Shown here: positions 1 to 5,691 of the stretch, in pieces
How positions within the stretch are numbered: position 1 is the stretch's first letter
How the letters are laid out: every line of letters starts with the position of its first letter
Assembly: GCA_035544635.1 (NCBI GenBank)
Contig: DATKDQ010000171.1
Span: 1-5,691 of the forward strand
DNA length: 5,691 nucleotides
DNA from: DATAFT01 sp035544635
GTDB lineage: Bacteria > Acidobacteriota > Thermoanaerobaculia > Multivoradales > Multivoraceae
Reading direction: 5' to 3'
Made by a program: the position numbers and the translations under genes
The notes under the pieces: generated by a model
Database searches by the model: none
The model's input: the letters and a program-made list of their open reading frames with translations, nothing else
What the model was told of the DNA's origin: nothing

Positions 1-1
1 G

Positions 2-1015
2 ATGTTCGGCGGCGCCAACTCGATGGTCTACACCAACACCATCCAGGCGCTGATCATGATCGTGGTGGCGGTGATCCTGCTGGGCTCGGGCTACGAGCAC
101 CTGGCCGGCGGTTTCGGTGGGCTGGTCGAACGCCTGCGCGCCGTCGACCCCAACCTCGCCGGCCTCTACAACCCGGCGAGCCCGCTCTTCCGCGACGGCT
201 TCGAGGTCGTCTTCTGCACCGTCGTCGTCGGCGTCGCGATCGCCTGCCAGCCGCACATCATCACCAAGTCGCTGCTGCTCAAGGAGGAGCGGAGCGTCAA
301 CCGCTACCTCGCCGCCGGCATCACCGTCCAGATGCTGTTCTTCCTGGTGGTCGCCGCCGGCCTCTACGCCCGCCTGGAGTTCCCGGACCTGCTGATCGAC
401 GGCCGGACGATCGTGCCCGACGCGGTGATCTCCACCTACCTGGTGACCCAGTTCCCGTGGTTCGTCGGGGTGATCGTCTTCCTCGGGCTGATCGCGGCCG
501 GCATGTCGACGCTCGAGGGGCTGATCCAGTCGCTCTCGATCATCGTCACCAACGACCTGGTAGCGAACGTCCACAACGCCGCGACCGGCCGCGAGCTCTC
601 GGACCGCTTCCGCTTCGTCTTCAACCGCGGCGTGATCGCCGCCCTCGCCCTGGCCTCCTTCGCCCTCGCCTGGTGGCAGCTCGTGGCCCCGAACCTCTCG
701 GTCATCATCTTCGCCCAGCTCGGCGTCTACGCCTACTTCGCCGCCGCCTTCGTCCCGGTCCTCTTCGGCACCTTCCTCGACGATACCCCGCTCGCAGCCG
801 TCGCCGGCGCCGCCGCCGTCGCCCTCCTCGTGCACTACGGCCTCTACTACACCGGCCACCTCTGGTTCCCGTACTACATGGACGTCGCGGTCAAGAACCC
901 GGGGATCTCGACCGCCCTGGGGATCGTCGCCGCCACGGTCACTGGCGGCGTTCTCTATCTGGCCCTGAAAGCGCGGCGGGAGCGGCTCTCTACGACGACG
1001 GGCCGCGCCGGCTGA
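2..1015 (+). CDS. Sodium:solute symporter (SSS family), N-terminus cut by window edge
   Basis: This is an integral inner-membrane transporter of the sodium:solute symporter family, which couples Na+ entry to uptake of a small solute. The substrate cannot be told from the sequence. The visible 337 residues carry family hallmarks. A GGANSMVYTNTIQALIM stretch (residues 3-19) matches the conserved mid-protein helix, PHIITKSLLLK (84-94) matches the PHxxTR-type loop, and AAGMSTLEGLIQSLS (165-179) matches the Na+-site helix with S169 and T170. About eight hydrophobic segments are seen, near 10-28, 66-82, 103-122, 151-168, 210-228, 232-258, 264-284 and 302-322. Family members have about 450-550 residues, so roughly 150 or more N-terminal residues lie left of the window. 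The ATG at position 2 is therefore probably internal. The TGA stop lies inside the 3' end of the opposing glycosyltransferase gene (26-bp overlap). Family assignment is firm; subfamily is unknown. Confidence 0.9.
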   Translation: MFGGANSMVYTNTIQALIMIVVAVILLGSGYEHLAGGFGGLVERLRAVDPNLAGLYNPASPLFRDGFEVVFCTVVVGVAIACQPHIITKSLLLKEERSVNRYLAAGITVQMLFFLVVAAGLYARLEFPDLLIDGRTIVPDAVISTYLVTQFPWFVGVIVFLGLIAAGMSTLEGLIQSLSIIVTNDLVANVHNAATGRELSDRFRFVFNRGVIAALALASFALAWWQLVAPNLSVIIFAQLGVYAYFAAAFVPVLFGTFLDDTPLAAVAGAAAVALLVHYGLYYTGHLWFPYYMDVAVKNPGISTALGIVAATVTGGVLYLALKARRERLSTTTGRAG

Positions 1016-2417
1016 GCCAGCGGTAGGCCGCGACCAGGGGCCGCAGTCGGACCAGCCGCTCACGCCAGCGCCAGGTGGCGGTGCCGACGATCCACTCGCG
1101 CTCGTCGTGCAAGGCCGCCAGGGCGCGCTCGCGCTCGGCGAGCTCGCCCCGCAACGCCTCGGCCTCAGAGGCATGATGCGCCCGCGCGCGCTCGAGCTCG
1201 GCACCGGCCGCCGCCAGGGCCTGGTCGAGCTCGGCGCGGGTCGCCTCCAGGGCCTGCTCGAAATCGACGCGAGTCGCCGCCAGGTCCCGGTCGCGCTCGG
1301 CGTGTGAGCTCGATCGCGCGTTCTCCAGCGCGCCTTGTAGCGCCTCCGCGGCGCCCTCGGCGCGCGCGATGGCCGCGACCAGCGCCTCCCGCTCCGGCGC
1401 CCAGAGGTCGCCCCCCTGGAGCGGGCCCCAACGCAGGTAGCGCGACGCCGCGGCGAGCTCGACCGCCGGCTCCACGGGTGGCTGCGCGGCCTCCTCGCGC
1501 AGCACGGCCGCGTAGATCTCCAGCAGGCGATCGGCGGCGCGGTCGAGCCCCGCCTCGGCGCGCAGCCGGTCGCGCACCCGTGCCGCGTCCTCCGGGTCGT
1601 AGGCGGCGAGGCGCCGGGCGACGCCCTCCTCGGTGAGCGGCTCGCTCAGCAAGCGCACGCCGAAGTTCAGCGCGCGCTGGCGGTCGAGCTCCGCGCTGCT
1701 CACCAGGGGGCCGAGCCCGTGAGTGTCGCAGACGATCACGGCCGCGCCGACGGCGGCTGCTTCGAGCGCCGCCTTGCCCTTCGCGAACACGACGTCGGCG
1801 GCGCCGAGCGCCTCCTCCGGGCTCGCCGTGGCAGTTCCCGCGGCCCCCCCGACGACCTCGAGGGTCAGCCCCGCCGCCTGACAGGCGCTCCGGACCACGG
1901 GCAGGTGGCTCGCCTCGCTCGCGAGGTTGCTCAGGACGAGCGCTCGCGCCGGCCGGGGCGGTAGCGGCGCGCGGGGGCGGAACCGCCGCAGATCGACGAA
2001 GTTGCGGAGCGTGACGACCCGCTCCGGCGGGATCCCCGACTCGGCGATCAGACGCTCGCGGGCGAGGTCGTCCGAGGCGAGGTAGCGGCGTATGCGTGGG
2101 AACGCCGGGACCGCTTCCTCGGCCGGCACCCAGCCGTGGCAGAAGGCGACCGCCGGAACGCCGGGGAAGCGCAACAGCGCCGTCATGGTCTCGAGGTGGT
2201 GGTGCCCGTGGATCACGTCGGGAGGCTCCGCTAGCTGCTCCAGGTCGTCGACCACCGGCACCGTCGCCCGTCGCAGCTCCTGCGCCACCACCCCGAGCCG
2301 CCGGCTGTAGGCGACGGGCGAGTGGCCGCGCGCGAGCAGCTCGAGAGCCATGTCGCGCACCCACACCTCGGTGCCGGCCCATCCCTCCAGCGTGTTGTTG
2401 GTGAACAGGATGCGCAC
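990..2417 (-). CDS. GT-B glycosyltransferase (GT4-like) with C-terminal coiled coil
   Basis: Probably transfers a sugar from a nucleotide-sugar donor to a surface glycan in the cytoplasm. It starts with GTG. Residues 1-40 (MRILFTNNTLEGWAGTEVWV and on) are a typical first strand and glycine loop of a GT-B fold. DVIHGHHH (67-74) and AFCHGW (91-96) follow, then a second Rossmann half (about 158-300) with KGKAALEAAAVGAAVIVCD (213-231), which corresponds to the E-x7-E region. E219 is kept but the first glutamate is absent, and GLGPLV follows. Residues about 340-440 are an Ala/Glu/Arg-rich coiled coil with 11-residue repeats. The tail has a TWRWRERL motif (448-455) like those ending many O-antigen-type coiled-coil transferases. 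It is the last gene of the minus-strand operon, 6 nt after the PIG-L-like gene, with no clear Shine-Dalgarno. It stops with TAG inside the symporter 3' end. Donor and acceptor are unknown. Confidence 0.85.
   Translation of the reverse strand: MRILFTNNTLEGWAGTEVWVRDMALELLARGHSPVAYSRRLGVVAQELRRATVPVVDDLEQLAEPPDVIHGHHHLETMTALLRFPGVPAVAFCHGWVPAEEAVPAFPRIRRYLASDDLARERLIAESGIPPERVVTLRNFVDLRRFRPRAPLPPRPARALVLSNLASEASHLPVVRSACQAAGLTLEVVGGAAGTATASPEEALGAADVVFAKGKAALEAAAVGAAVIVCDTHGLGPLVSSAELDRQRALNFGVRLLSEPLTEEGVARRLAAYDPEDAARVRDRLRAEAGLDRAADRLLEIYAAVLREEAAQPPVEPAVELAAASRYLRWGPLQGGDLWAPEREALVAAIARAEGAAEALQGALENARSSSHAERDRDLAATRVDFEQALEATRAELDQALAAAGAELERARAHHASEAEALRGELAERERALAALHDEREWIVGTATWRWRERLVRLRPLVAAYRWLSRRGPSS
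1179..1277 (-). repeat. Three 33-bp units coding hendecad coiled-coil repeats
   Basis: Within the glycosyltransferase, residues 381-391 (ATRVDFEQALE), 392-402 (ATRAELDQALA) and 403-413 (AAGAELERARA) are tandem 11-residue units. The similarity is visible in the DNA as 33-bp units, strongest between the first two. Eleven-residue periodicity suits a near-straight coiled coil. The pattern suggests recent tandem duplication within the tail, so copy number may vary between strains. Confidence 0.7.
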
Positions 2418-2423
2418 GGTCGC

Positions 2424-3263
2424 TCAGCCGGACTGCCGCGCCTCGGAGCGCTTGTCGCTCTCGGGCCGCTCGCCGGACGCCTCGCGGGCCTCGGTCAGGG
2501 CCGCGACGAAGGGCGCGAAGTGCTCGGCGAAGCGCAGCACCTGCCGGTAGGTCCCCGCCGCGACCCGCTCCTCCCCGAACCGCTCGTAGAGCGGCGGCCC
2601 CTGCAGCCGGGCGGCGAGAGAGCGCTGCGCGTCCACCGGGCGCAGGCGCTCGACGGCGAAGGCGGCCTGACCGTGGCTCACCAACGCCCGCGCCACCTCG
2701 GTCGCCATCTCCGGATATTCCCGCGCCGCGGTGAGCTTGCGCGCCACCGCCGCCTCGTCGAGGAGGAGCCGCAGGTCCTCGCCGATCCTGCCCAGCGTGT
2801 CGGGGGCCGCCTCGAGCGGAAAGTCGAGGCTGTCGATCCGGCGCCCGGTGCGGCGTTCGGCTCGCGCGGTGGCGAGGTCGACGAGCACGCGGCAGAGGTC
2901 GTGCACGGGGTTGAAGCCTTCGAGCGCGTCACCGACGACGTAGGGCCCCTCCTCCGCAGCGAGCCGGTCGGCGAGCCGCTCGACCAGGCGCGCGACCGGC
3001 TGGACGTCGCCCGCGAGGAGGAGCCGGTAGGCCTCCTGGTCGGTGAAGGCGCCGAAGACCGGGCCGACCCGGGCGCCGGCGCGTTCGACGACGGCCCGGC
3101 TCGAGCCCAGGCGGCCAAGCCCGGTGCGGCCGCCGCCGTCGGTGAGCACCCACACCTCGGGCCGCGCCAGCTCGAGCCAGCCGTGGACGCGCAGCTCGTG
3201 CCCCGGGTGGGCCACCACCAGCAGGGCCGGCCGGCCCCTCAGTGCGGGAGGAATCTCCATCAC
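2424..3263 (-). CDS. PIG-L/LmbE-like protein with AHPGHE in place of AHPDDE
   Basis: Resembles the PIG-L/LmbE fold, whose known members are Zn-dependent N-deacetylases of N-acetylglucosamine conjugates. An N-terminal strand LLVVAHPGHEL (14-24) sits where the family has AHPDDE, and WVLTDGGG (38-45) fits the next strand. GFNPVHDLCR (116-125) fits the later HPDH-type metal motif, with H121 as candidate ligand. In this protein the usual catalytic Asp is G21 and the following Asp ligand is H22, giving a possible H19/H22/H121 site. Deacetylase activity is therefore uncertain. Length is 279 residues from GTG (3263) or 278 from the adjacent ATG (3260-3258). GTG gives a 4-bp GTGA overlap with the sulfotransferase stop and ATG a 1-bp overlap, so translation is probably coupled. 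No membrane segments or signal peptide are seen. Neighbours suggest work on a sulfated or glycosylated product. Fold assignment is moderately sure; function is open. Confidence 0.7.
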   Translation of the reverse strand: MMEIPPALRGRPALLVVAHPGHELRVHGWLELARPEVWVLTDGGGRTGLGRLGSSRAVVERAGARVGPVFGAFTDQEAYRLLLAGDVQPVARLVERLADRLAAEEGPYVVGDALEGFNPVHDLCRVLVDLATARAERRTGRRIDSLDFPLEAAPDTLGRIGEDLRLLLDEAAVARKLTAAREYPEMATEVARALVSHGQAAFAVERLRPVDAQRSLAARLQGPPLYERFGEERVAAGTYRQVLRFAEHFAPFVAALTEAREASGERPESDKRSEARQSG

Positions 3264-4153
3264 GGGGCCATCTTAGACCGTCCGCGGGAGCCGCGTTCGT
3301 AGCCCAGGGCGTCGAGCAGATCCCCTGCAACGGCCTCGAACTCGCCGACGTCGGCTGAGCTCATCTCCTGCCGCCAGCGGCCGACGCGATCCGGTCGCGG
3401 GGGCGAGGTGAGAAGCGGGTGCTGGCGCAGGCGCTGCGCCCGGGTCACCAGCGGGCCGCCCGGCTGCTGTTGGTCCTGCACCTCGCCGAGCCGCGCCGCC
3501 GCTCGCGCGGGATAGGCCAGCATCTCGGGGGTGTAGGCAAGATCGAGGAAGTCACAGACCTGGCTCAGCACGCGCACCGGCTCGGCGACCAGGTCCTCGT
3601 ATCGAGTCTCCAGATAGCGCCGGCAGCTCGGAGCGTCGCGCCGCGCCGCCTCGATCCCCTCGCGCCAGTAGCCGGCGAGGGTGCGCGCGTCCTGCCCGGG
3701 CGCGAACCACAGGGGTCGCAGCGACAGCGCCACGTCCCGGCCGTCGCGGATCAGGTGGACGAAGCGCGCCTCCGGCAGCAGCTCCTGGATTGCCGGCATG
3801 TGGCGGCCGTAGAGGGGCGTCTTGTCCCCCCAGCGGCGCTTGCCGAGCCGGCGGGCGTACAGCCGATAGAAGCAGCGGGCGCCGGCGGCGGGGGAGAACG
3901 GCCGCAGGCGGCCGAGCTCGGCGCGCAGCTCGGACTCGTCGAGGTGGAAGTCGGGCCACTGCGGCGCCGCGACCAGGAGATCGGCGAGGGTCTCGGCCCC
4001 GAGCTCCGCCCGCCGCTAGTGGATCGCCGGCAGGAACCCGGTCTCCGGGGGGATGGCGAGCTCGGGATGACTGTCGAGCATCAGCCGCAGGAGCGTGGTG
4101 CCGGAGCGGCCCACGCCGACGACGACCGGCATGGGTCGCGGTCCGCTGCTCAC
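3260..4153 (-). pseudogene. Sulfotransferase (PAPS-type) interrupted by an in-frame amber codon
   Basis: Family members move sulfate from PAPS to a hydroxyl or amino group, often on a glycan. Read through, the frame gives about 297 codons from GTG (4153) or 290 from ATG (4132), a usual family length. It shows the 5'-phosphosulfate loop VGVGRSGTTLLRLML (12-26), IPPET (34-38), WGDKTP (108-113), the 3'-phosphate motif IRDGRDVALS (135-144), RYEDLV (184-189) and GRWRQEM near the end. A TAG at 4018-4016 stops it after 45 codons. No frame change is needed before or after, so this is a single-codon lesion or a sequence error. The next usable start is ATG at 3799, which would give a 179-residue product lacking the PAPS loop and GDKTP motif, so unlikely to be active. 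The GTG start overlaps the VOC stop as GTGA, without a clear Shine-Dalgarno. The final TGA overlaps the PIG-L-like start. Confidence 0.85.
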
Positions 4154-4596
4154 CCGGCCTGCGGCGGCGTGAACGTCAACGTGAAGCCGTCCGGGTCGGT
4201 CACGCTGAGCGACCGCGTGCCCCAGGGCTCGGTCTTGGGGCCGTCGTGCTCGATGCCGTGCTCGCGCAGCCGCGCGGCCAGCGCGTCGAGGTCCTGCACC
4301 GTCTCGGCCCAGACCCGGAACCCCACGCCCTTCTCCCGGTCGCGCCCCTTGGCCCAGTCGTCCTGACTGAGGCCGACGTGGCAGGCGCCCGCGACCAGCA
4401 TCACGCCCAGGAGCTTACCCTCCTCTTCCCACCGGTCCTTTACGTGGAAGCCCAGGCCGTCGACGTAGAAGCGGACGCTCCGCTCCAGGTCGCCGACTGT
4501 GAAGCTGGGCGTCAGGGACCGCAGCCGCAGCGATTCGGGCTCGTTCAGGCGCCGCTCCGGGCGCCCCTCCTCTGTCCCCATGGCCTGCTCAGGCAT
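4150..4596 (-). CDS. VOC-superfamily protein (glyoxalase/bleomycin-resistance fold)
   Basis: A small cytosolic protein of the vicinal oxygen chelate superfamily, whose members include glyoxalase I, ring-cleavage dioxygenases and bleomycin- or fosfomycin-resistance proteins. After about 25 charged leader residues, one pair of beta-alpha-beta-beta-beta modules is visible: TPSFTVGDLERSVRFYVDGL (29-48) opens the first, and VGFRVWAETVQDLDALAARL (91-110) the second, ending in SVTDPDGFTLTF (131-142). The usual final metal-ligand Glu after DPDGN-x-I is T141 here, and no obvious His/Gln opens the first strand. It may therefore bind ligand without metal rather than act as a classical glyoxalase. The ATG at 4596 is chosen because a perfect AGGAGG lies 7 nt upstream; an internal ATG at 4581 lacks this. 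It is the first gene of the operon and its TGA overlaps the sulfotransferase GTG. Substrate is unknown. Confidence 0.88.
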   Translation of the reverse strand: MPEQAMGTEEGRPERRLNEPESLRLRSLTPSFTVGDLERSVRFYVDGLGFHVKDRWEEEGKLLGVMLVAGACHVGLSQDDWAKGRDREKGVGFRVWAETVQDLDALAARLREHGIEHDGPKTEPWGTRSLSVTDPDGFTLTFTPPQAG

Positions 4597-4603
4597 CGCC
4601 GAT

Positions 4604-4609
4604 CCTCCT
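4604..4609 (-). promoter_or_regulatory. Consensus Shine-Dalgarno of the VOC gene
   Basis: AGGAGG on the minus strand, 7 nt before the ATG at 4596. It is the strongest ribosome binding site in the window, decides the VOC start, and marks the ribosome entry point for the coupled genes downstream. Confidence 0.85.
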
Positions 4610-4623
4610 GGAAGGTCGACTGC

Positions 4624-4629
4624 AGACTA
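4624..4629 (-). promoter_or_regulatory. Candidate -10 box of the minus-strand operon
   Basis: TAGTCT on the minus strand fits a TANNNT -10 element. A start site about 7 nt downstream would give a leader of about 20 nt holding the AGGAGG site. No convincing -35 is seen, so this is a suggestion only. Confidence 0.4.
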
Positions 4630-4724
4630 CCAGGCCTCGCGGAGACGGCAGCTCGGGGCCGGGTCGGACGCCGCGGCTCGCGCCGGCGCCGGTCGGCCGG
4701 TGGCCGAGCCCCGCGGGGCAGCGG

Positions 4725-4730
4725 TAGGCT
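4725..4730 (+). promoter_or_regulatory. Candidate -10 box of the YCII-like remnant
   Basis: TAGGCT, 10 nt before the ATG at 4741. With no Shine-Dalgarno in between, a transcript from here would be nearly leaderless, as is common in actinobacteria. It may be the surviving promoter of a now broken gene. No -35 is recognised. Confidence 0.4.
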
Positions 4731-4740
4731 CTCCCGCGCC

Positions 4741-4816
4741 ATGAGGCATCTCTGTCTGGTCTATGCCGACGAGAACGTCGTCCAACAGCGTCCCCGACCG
4801 CGAGTGCCTGGCCTTC
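4741..4816 (+). pseudogene. 5' remnant of a YCII-related (DGPF-type) gene, frameshifted
   Basis: The plus strand begins MRHLCLVYADENVVQQ at 4741, a good match to the opening strand of the YCII-related family (consensus of the type MRYLCLIYxDE), small dimeric alpha-beta proteins of mostly unknown role, often near ECF sigma factors. After about residue 16 the frame loses resemblance. The +1 frame from 4790 then reads VPDRECLAF, which fits the next family segment, so a one-base indel lies near 4780-4790. Past about 4816 neither frame resembles the family, and the later core and the DGPFAETKE motif are absent. The reading frame runs open to 4929 but looks non-coding. So about 25 of the usual 110-120 residues survive. 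Family matching here is from memory of the consensus. Confidence 0.6.
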
Positions 4817-4976
4817 ACGCTGCCACCGAACGAGACCTGGGCGGCGTACTCGAAGAGCTTGCTGCGGTTCCCTCGGCGCTGGTCGCCCGATCGAACAGGG
4901 CCATGCCGGTGATGGCAACCGCGATGTAGGAGAGGAACGTGAGGCCGGCGATCCTGACGTTCGTCGTGCGAGTCAT
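4815..4976 (-). pseudogene. 5' remnant of a small membrane protein gene (DUF4386-like)
   Basis: The ATG at 4976 follows a GGAG at 4985-4982 by 5 nt and overlaps the TGA of the upstream membrane-protein gene as ATGA, so it looks like a real, coupled start. The frame reads MTRTTNVRIAGLTFLSYIAV, then AITGMALFDRATSAEGTAA. That is one membrane helix (about residues 8-28) and a loop, as in the N-terminus of multi-helix DUF4386-like proteins. From residue 40 it turns into Ser/Pro/Arg-rich sequence and stops at residue 53. A one-base shift near 4860 would instead read KLFEYAAQ, a better continuation of the family loop, so a frameshift there is likely. The remaining helices are absent because the YCII-like remnant occupies the space. 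A short expressed peptide cannot be excluded. Confidence 0.6.
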
Positions 4977-5671
4977 GGGTGCTCCGGGAGGTGCTGCGCG
5001 CTGACACCGGGGATTCCCTGCGAGGTTCGCCTGATGCGGACGCGCCACAGCCAGTAGAACATGACCAGGAGCGGCAGGAACGCGGGAATCGCGAGGAGAG
5101 CCGGGATGCGAAGCGGCTCGGGGATCTCGTCCGCCTGGCCGAGAAAGAACGAGCCCGAGGCAACGAACAGCGCGAAGCACATGCGCCACAGGTGCCTGGC
5201 GATGCGGCGCGCGCCCCGGAGGCTCCCCGAGCGGAGTATCCGGAGATCGCCCACGCCCGCAAACAGCGCGACGCCGCCCATGATGAAGAACATCGGGACC
5301 GGCACGCCGTCCCTCACGAAGGCGCCGCCGGCGAGCGTCTCGAGCCCCATCGCCACGTTGGCCAGACCCACCCCGAACGCCACCACCATGGCGCCGAGGC
5401 CCAGCCCGCGCGACCCCGCGGCGGGCGGCCGGACCGTGGTCAGCGCCGTGACCACAAGGTAGGCCGCCAGCAACCCCCCGGTCACCGAGCCCGGCACGCC
5501 GGTCACAGCCGCGATCACCGCCCCGCTGAGCCCCATCACGACCATCGCGCAGACGAACACCACCCCGCTGTTGCGGTGCAGCCCCGCGCCCTTCGCCGCG
5601 GAGAGCGCGACGAAGCCCGAAACGAGCGCCAGCCCACCCGCGGCGATGTGTACGACGAGCGTCGGTTGCAC
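4973..5671 (-). CDS. Seven-helix membrane protein, DUF2306-like
   Basis: A 232-residue protein made mostly of membrane helices, at about residues 5-24, 36-58, 64-80, 89-113, 126-142, 162-178 and 188-209. It ends in a basic, probably cytoplasmic tail. Conserved-looking points are H8 in the first helix, the KGAGLHRNSG loop (27-36) with H32, and RHLWRMCFALFVASGSFFLG (159-178). These resemble the uncharacterised DUF2306-like family. The histidines could suggest a cofactor, but this is speculative. The start is GTG at 5671, supported by GGGAGG 6 nt upstream. The stop overlaps the start of the next membrane-protein remnant as ATGA, showing the two were once one translational unit. No promoter is visible in the 20 bases left at the window edge, so the operon may begin further right. 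Function is unknown. Confidence 0.8.
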   Translation of the reverse strand: MQPTLVVHIAAGGLALVSGFVALSAAKGAGLHRNSGVVFVCAMVVMGLSGAVIAAVTGVPGSVTGGLLAAYLVVTALTTVRPPAAGSRGLGLGAMVVAFGVGLANVAMGLETLAGGAFVRDGVPVPMFFIMGGVALFAGVGDLRILRSGSLRGARRIARHLWRMCFALFVASGSFFLGQADEIPEPLRIPALLAIPAFLPLLVMFYWLWRVRIRRTSQGIPGVSAQHLPEHP

Positions 5672-5677
5672 GGCGAT

Positions 5678-5683
5678 CCTCCC
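5678..5683 (-). promoter_or_regulatory. Shine-Dalgarno of the DUF2306-like gene
   Basis: GGGAGG on the minus strand, 6 nt before the GTG at 5671. It supports a GTG start. Confidence 0.75.
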
Positions 5684-5691
5684 GAGACGAG

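Larger units (their letters stand above)
4597..4740. other. Divergent intergenic region
   Basis: This gap separates the VOC start (minus) from the YCII-like start (plus). It holds the candidate -10 boxes of both sides and a short hairpin at 4691-4710: TCGGCC (4693-4698), loop GGT, GGCCGA (4702-4707), extendable by two G:C pairs across a one-base bulge. The open frames crossing it on both strands have the low-complexity Arg/Ala/Pro content expected of chance reading in GC-rich DNA, and I see no gene there. Confidence 0.6.

Noticed and set aside
457..1026. Plus-strand open frame inside the symporter
   Set aside because: Arg/Pro-rich alternative frame of the symporter gene with no family resemblance.
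1165..2382. Long minus-strand open frame of about 405 codons
   Set aside because: Arg/Ala/Gly/Pro-rich low-complexity product lying over the glycosyltransferase in another frame; a GC-rich shadow.
3260..3799. A separate 179-residue sulfotransferase gene starting at 3799
   Set aside because: It lacks the PAPS 5' loop and GDKTP motif, which lie upstream in the same frame; it is the rear part of the broken gene.
2322..4366. Long plus-strand open frames opposite the operon
   Set aside because: They are antisense to genes with clear family motifs and have no recognisable domains; typical of high third-position GC.
4741..4929. A complete 62-residue plus-strand protein
   Set aside because: Only the first about 16 residues resemble a family; the rest overlaps the opposing remnant and looks non-coding.
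4627..5262. Minus-strand open frame of 211 codons across the remnants
   Set aside because: Most of it shadows the DUF2306-like gene; only a few residues near 4860 (KLFEYAAQ) may be the shifted continuation of the membrane-protein remnant.
1..5691. CRISPR array, tRNA, rRNA, insertion sequence or attachment site
   Set aside because: No regularly spaced repeats, tRNA-like cloverleaf, transposase motifs or terminal inverted repeats were seen by reading.

Overview
The window is GC-rich bacterial DNA (about 70% G+C by eye) with strong third-position G/C bias, GTG starts and many overlapping gene junctions. The lineage cannot be fixed from the sequence. It fits a high-GC soil-type bacterium such as an actinobacterium, acidobacterium or myxobacterium. 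The TANNNT-type -10 boxes and one apparently leaderless start lean slightly towards actinobacteria, but this is inference.

Layout: positions 2-1015 (+) hold the C-terminal two thirds of a sodium:solute symporter that enters from the left edge. Converging on it, with a 26-bp tail-to-tail overlap, is a tight minus-strand operon. In transcription order it contains a VOC-superfamily protein (4596-4150), a PAPS-dependent-type sulfotransferase broken by one in-frame amber codon (4153-3260), a PIG-L/LmbE-like protein with an altered metal motif (3263-2424) and a GT-B glycosyltransferase with a coiled-coil tail (2417-990). The first two junctions are GTGA stop/start overlaps and the third has a 6-nt spacer, so these genes were probably co-translated. 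The VOC gene has a consensus AGGAGG site and a plausible -10 box.

Right of the operon is a small gene graveyard (about 4741-4976). A plus-strand start of a YCII-like protein and a minus-strand start of a small membrane protein face each other, and both break down near 4815-4860. The membrane-protein start is coupled by ATGA to the end of an intact seven-helix membrane protein of DUF2306-like type (5671-4973), which has its own GGGAGG site.

How the genes work together: sulfotransferase, PIG-L-like protein and glycosyltransferase form a plausible cassette for building or decorating a surface glycan. This rests on family knowledge and gene coupling, not on direct evidence. The most notable points are the amber codon in the otherwise intact sulfotransferase, the AHPGHE variant of the AHPDDE motif, and the paired gene remnants.
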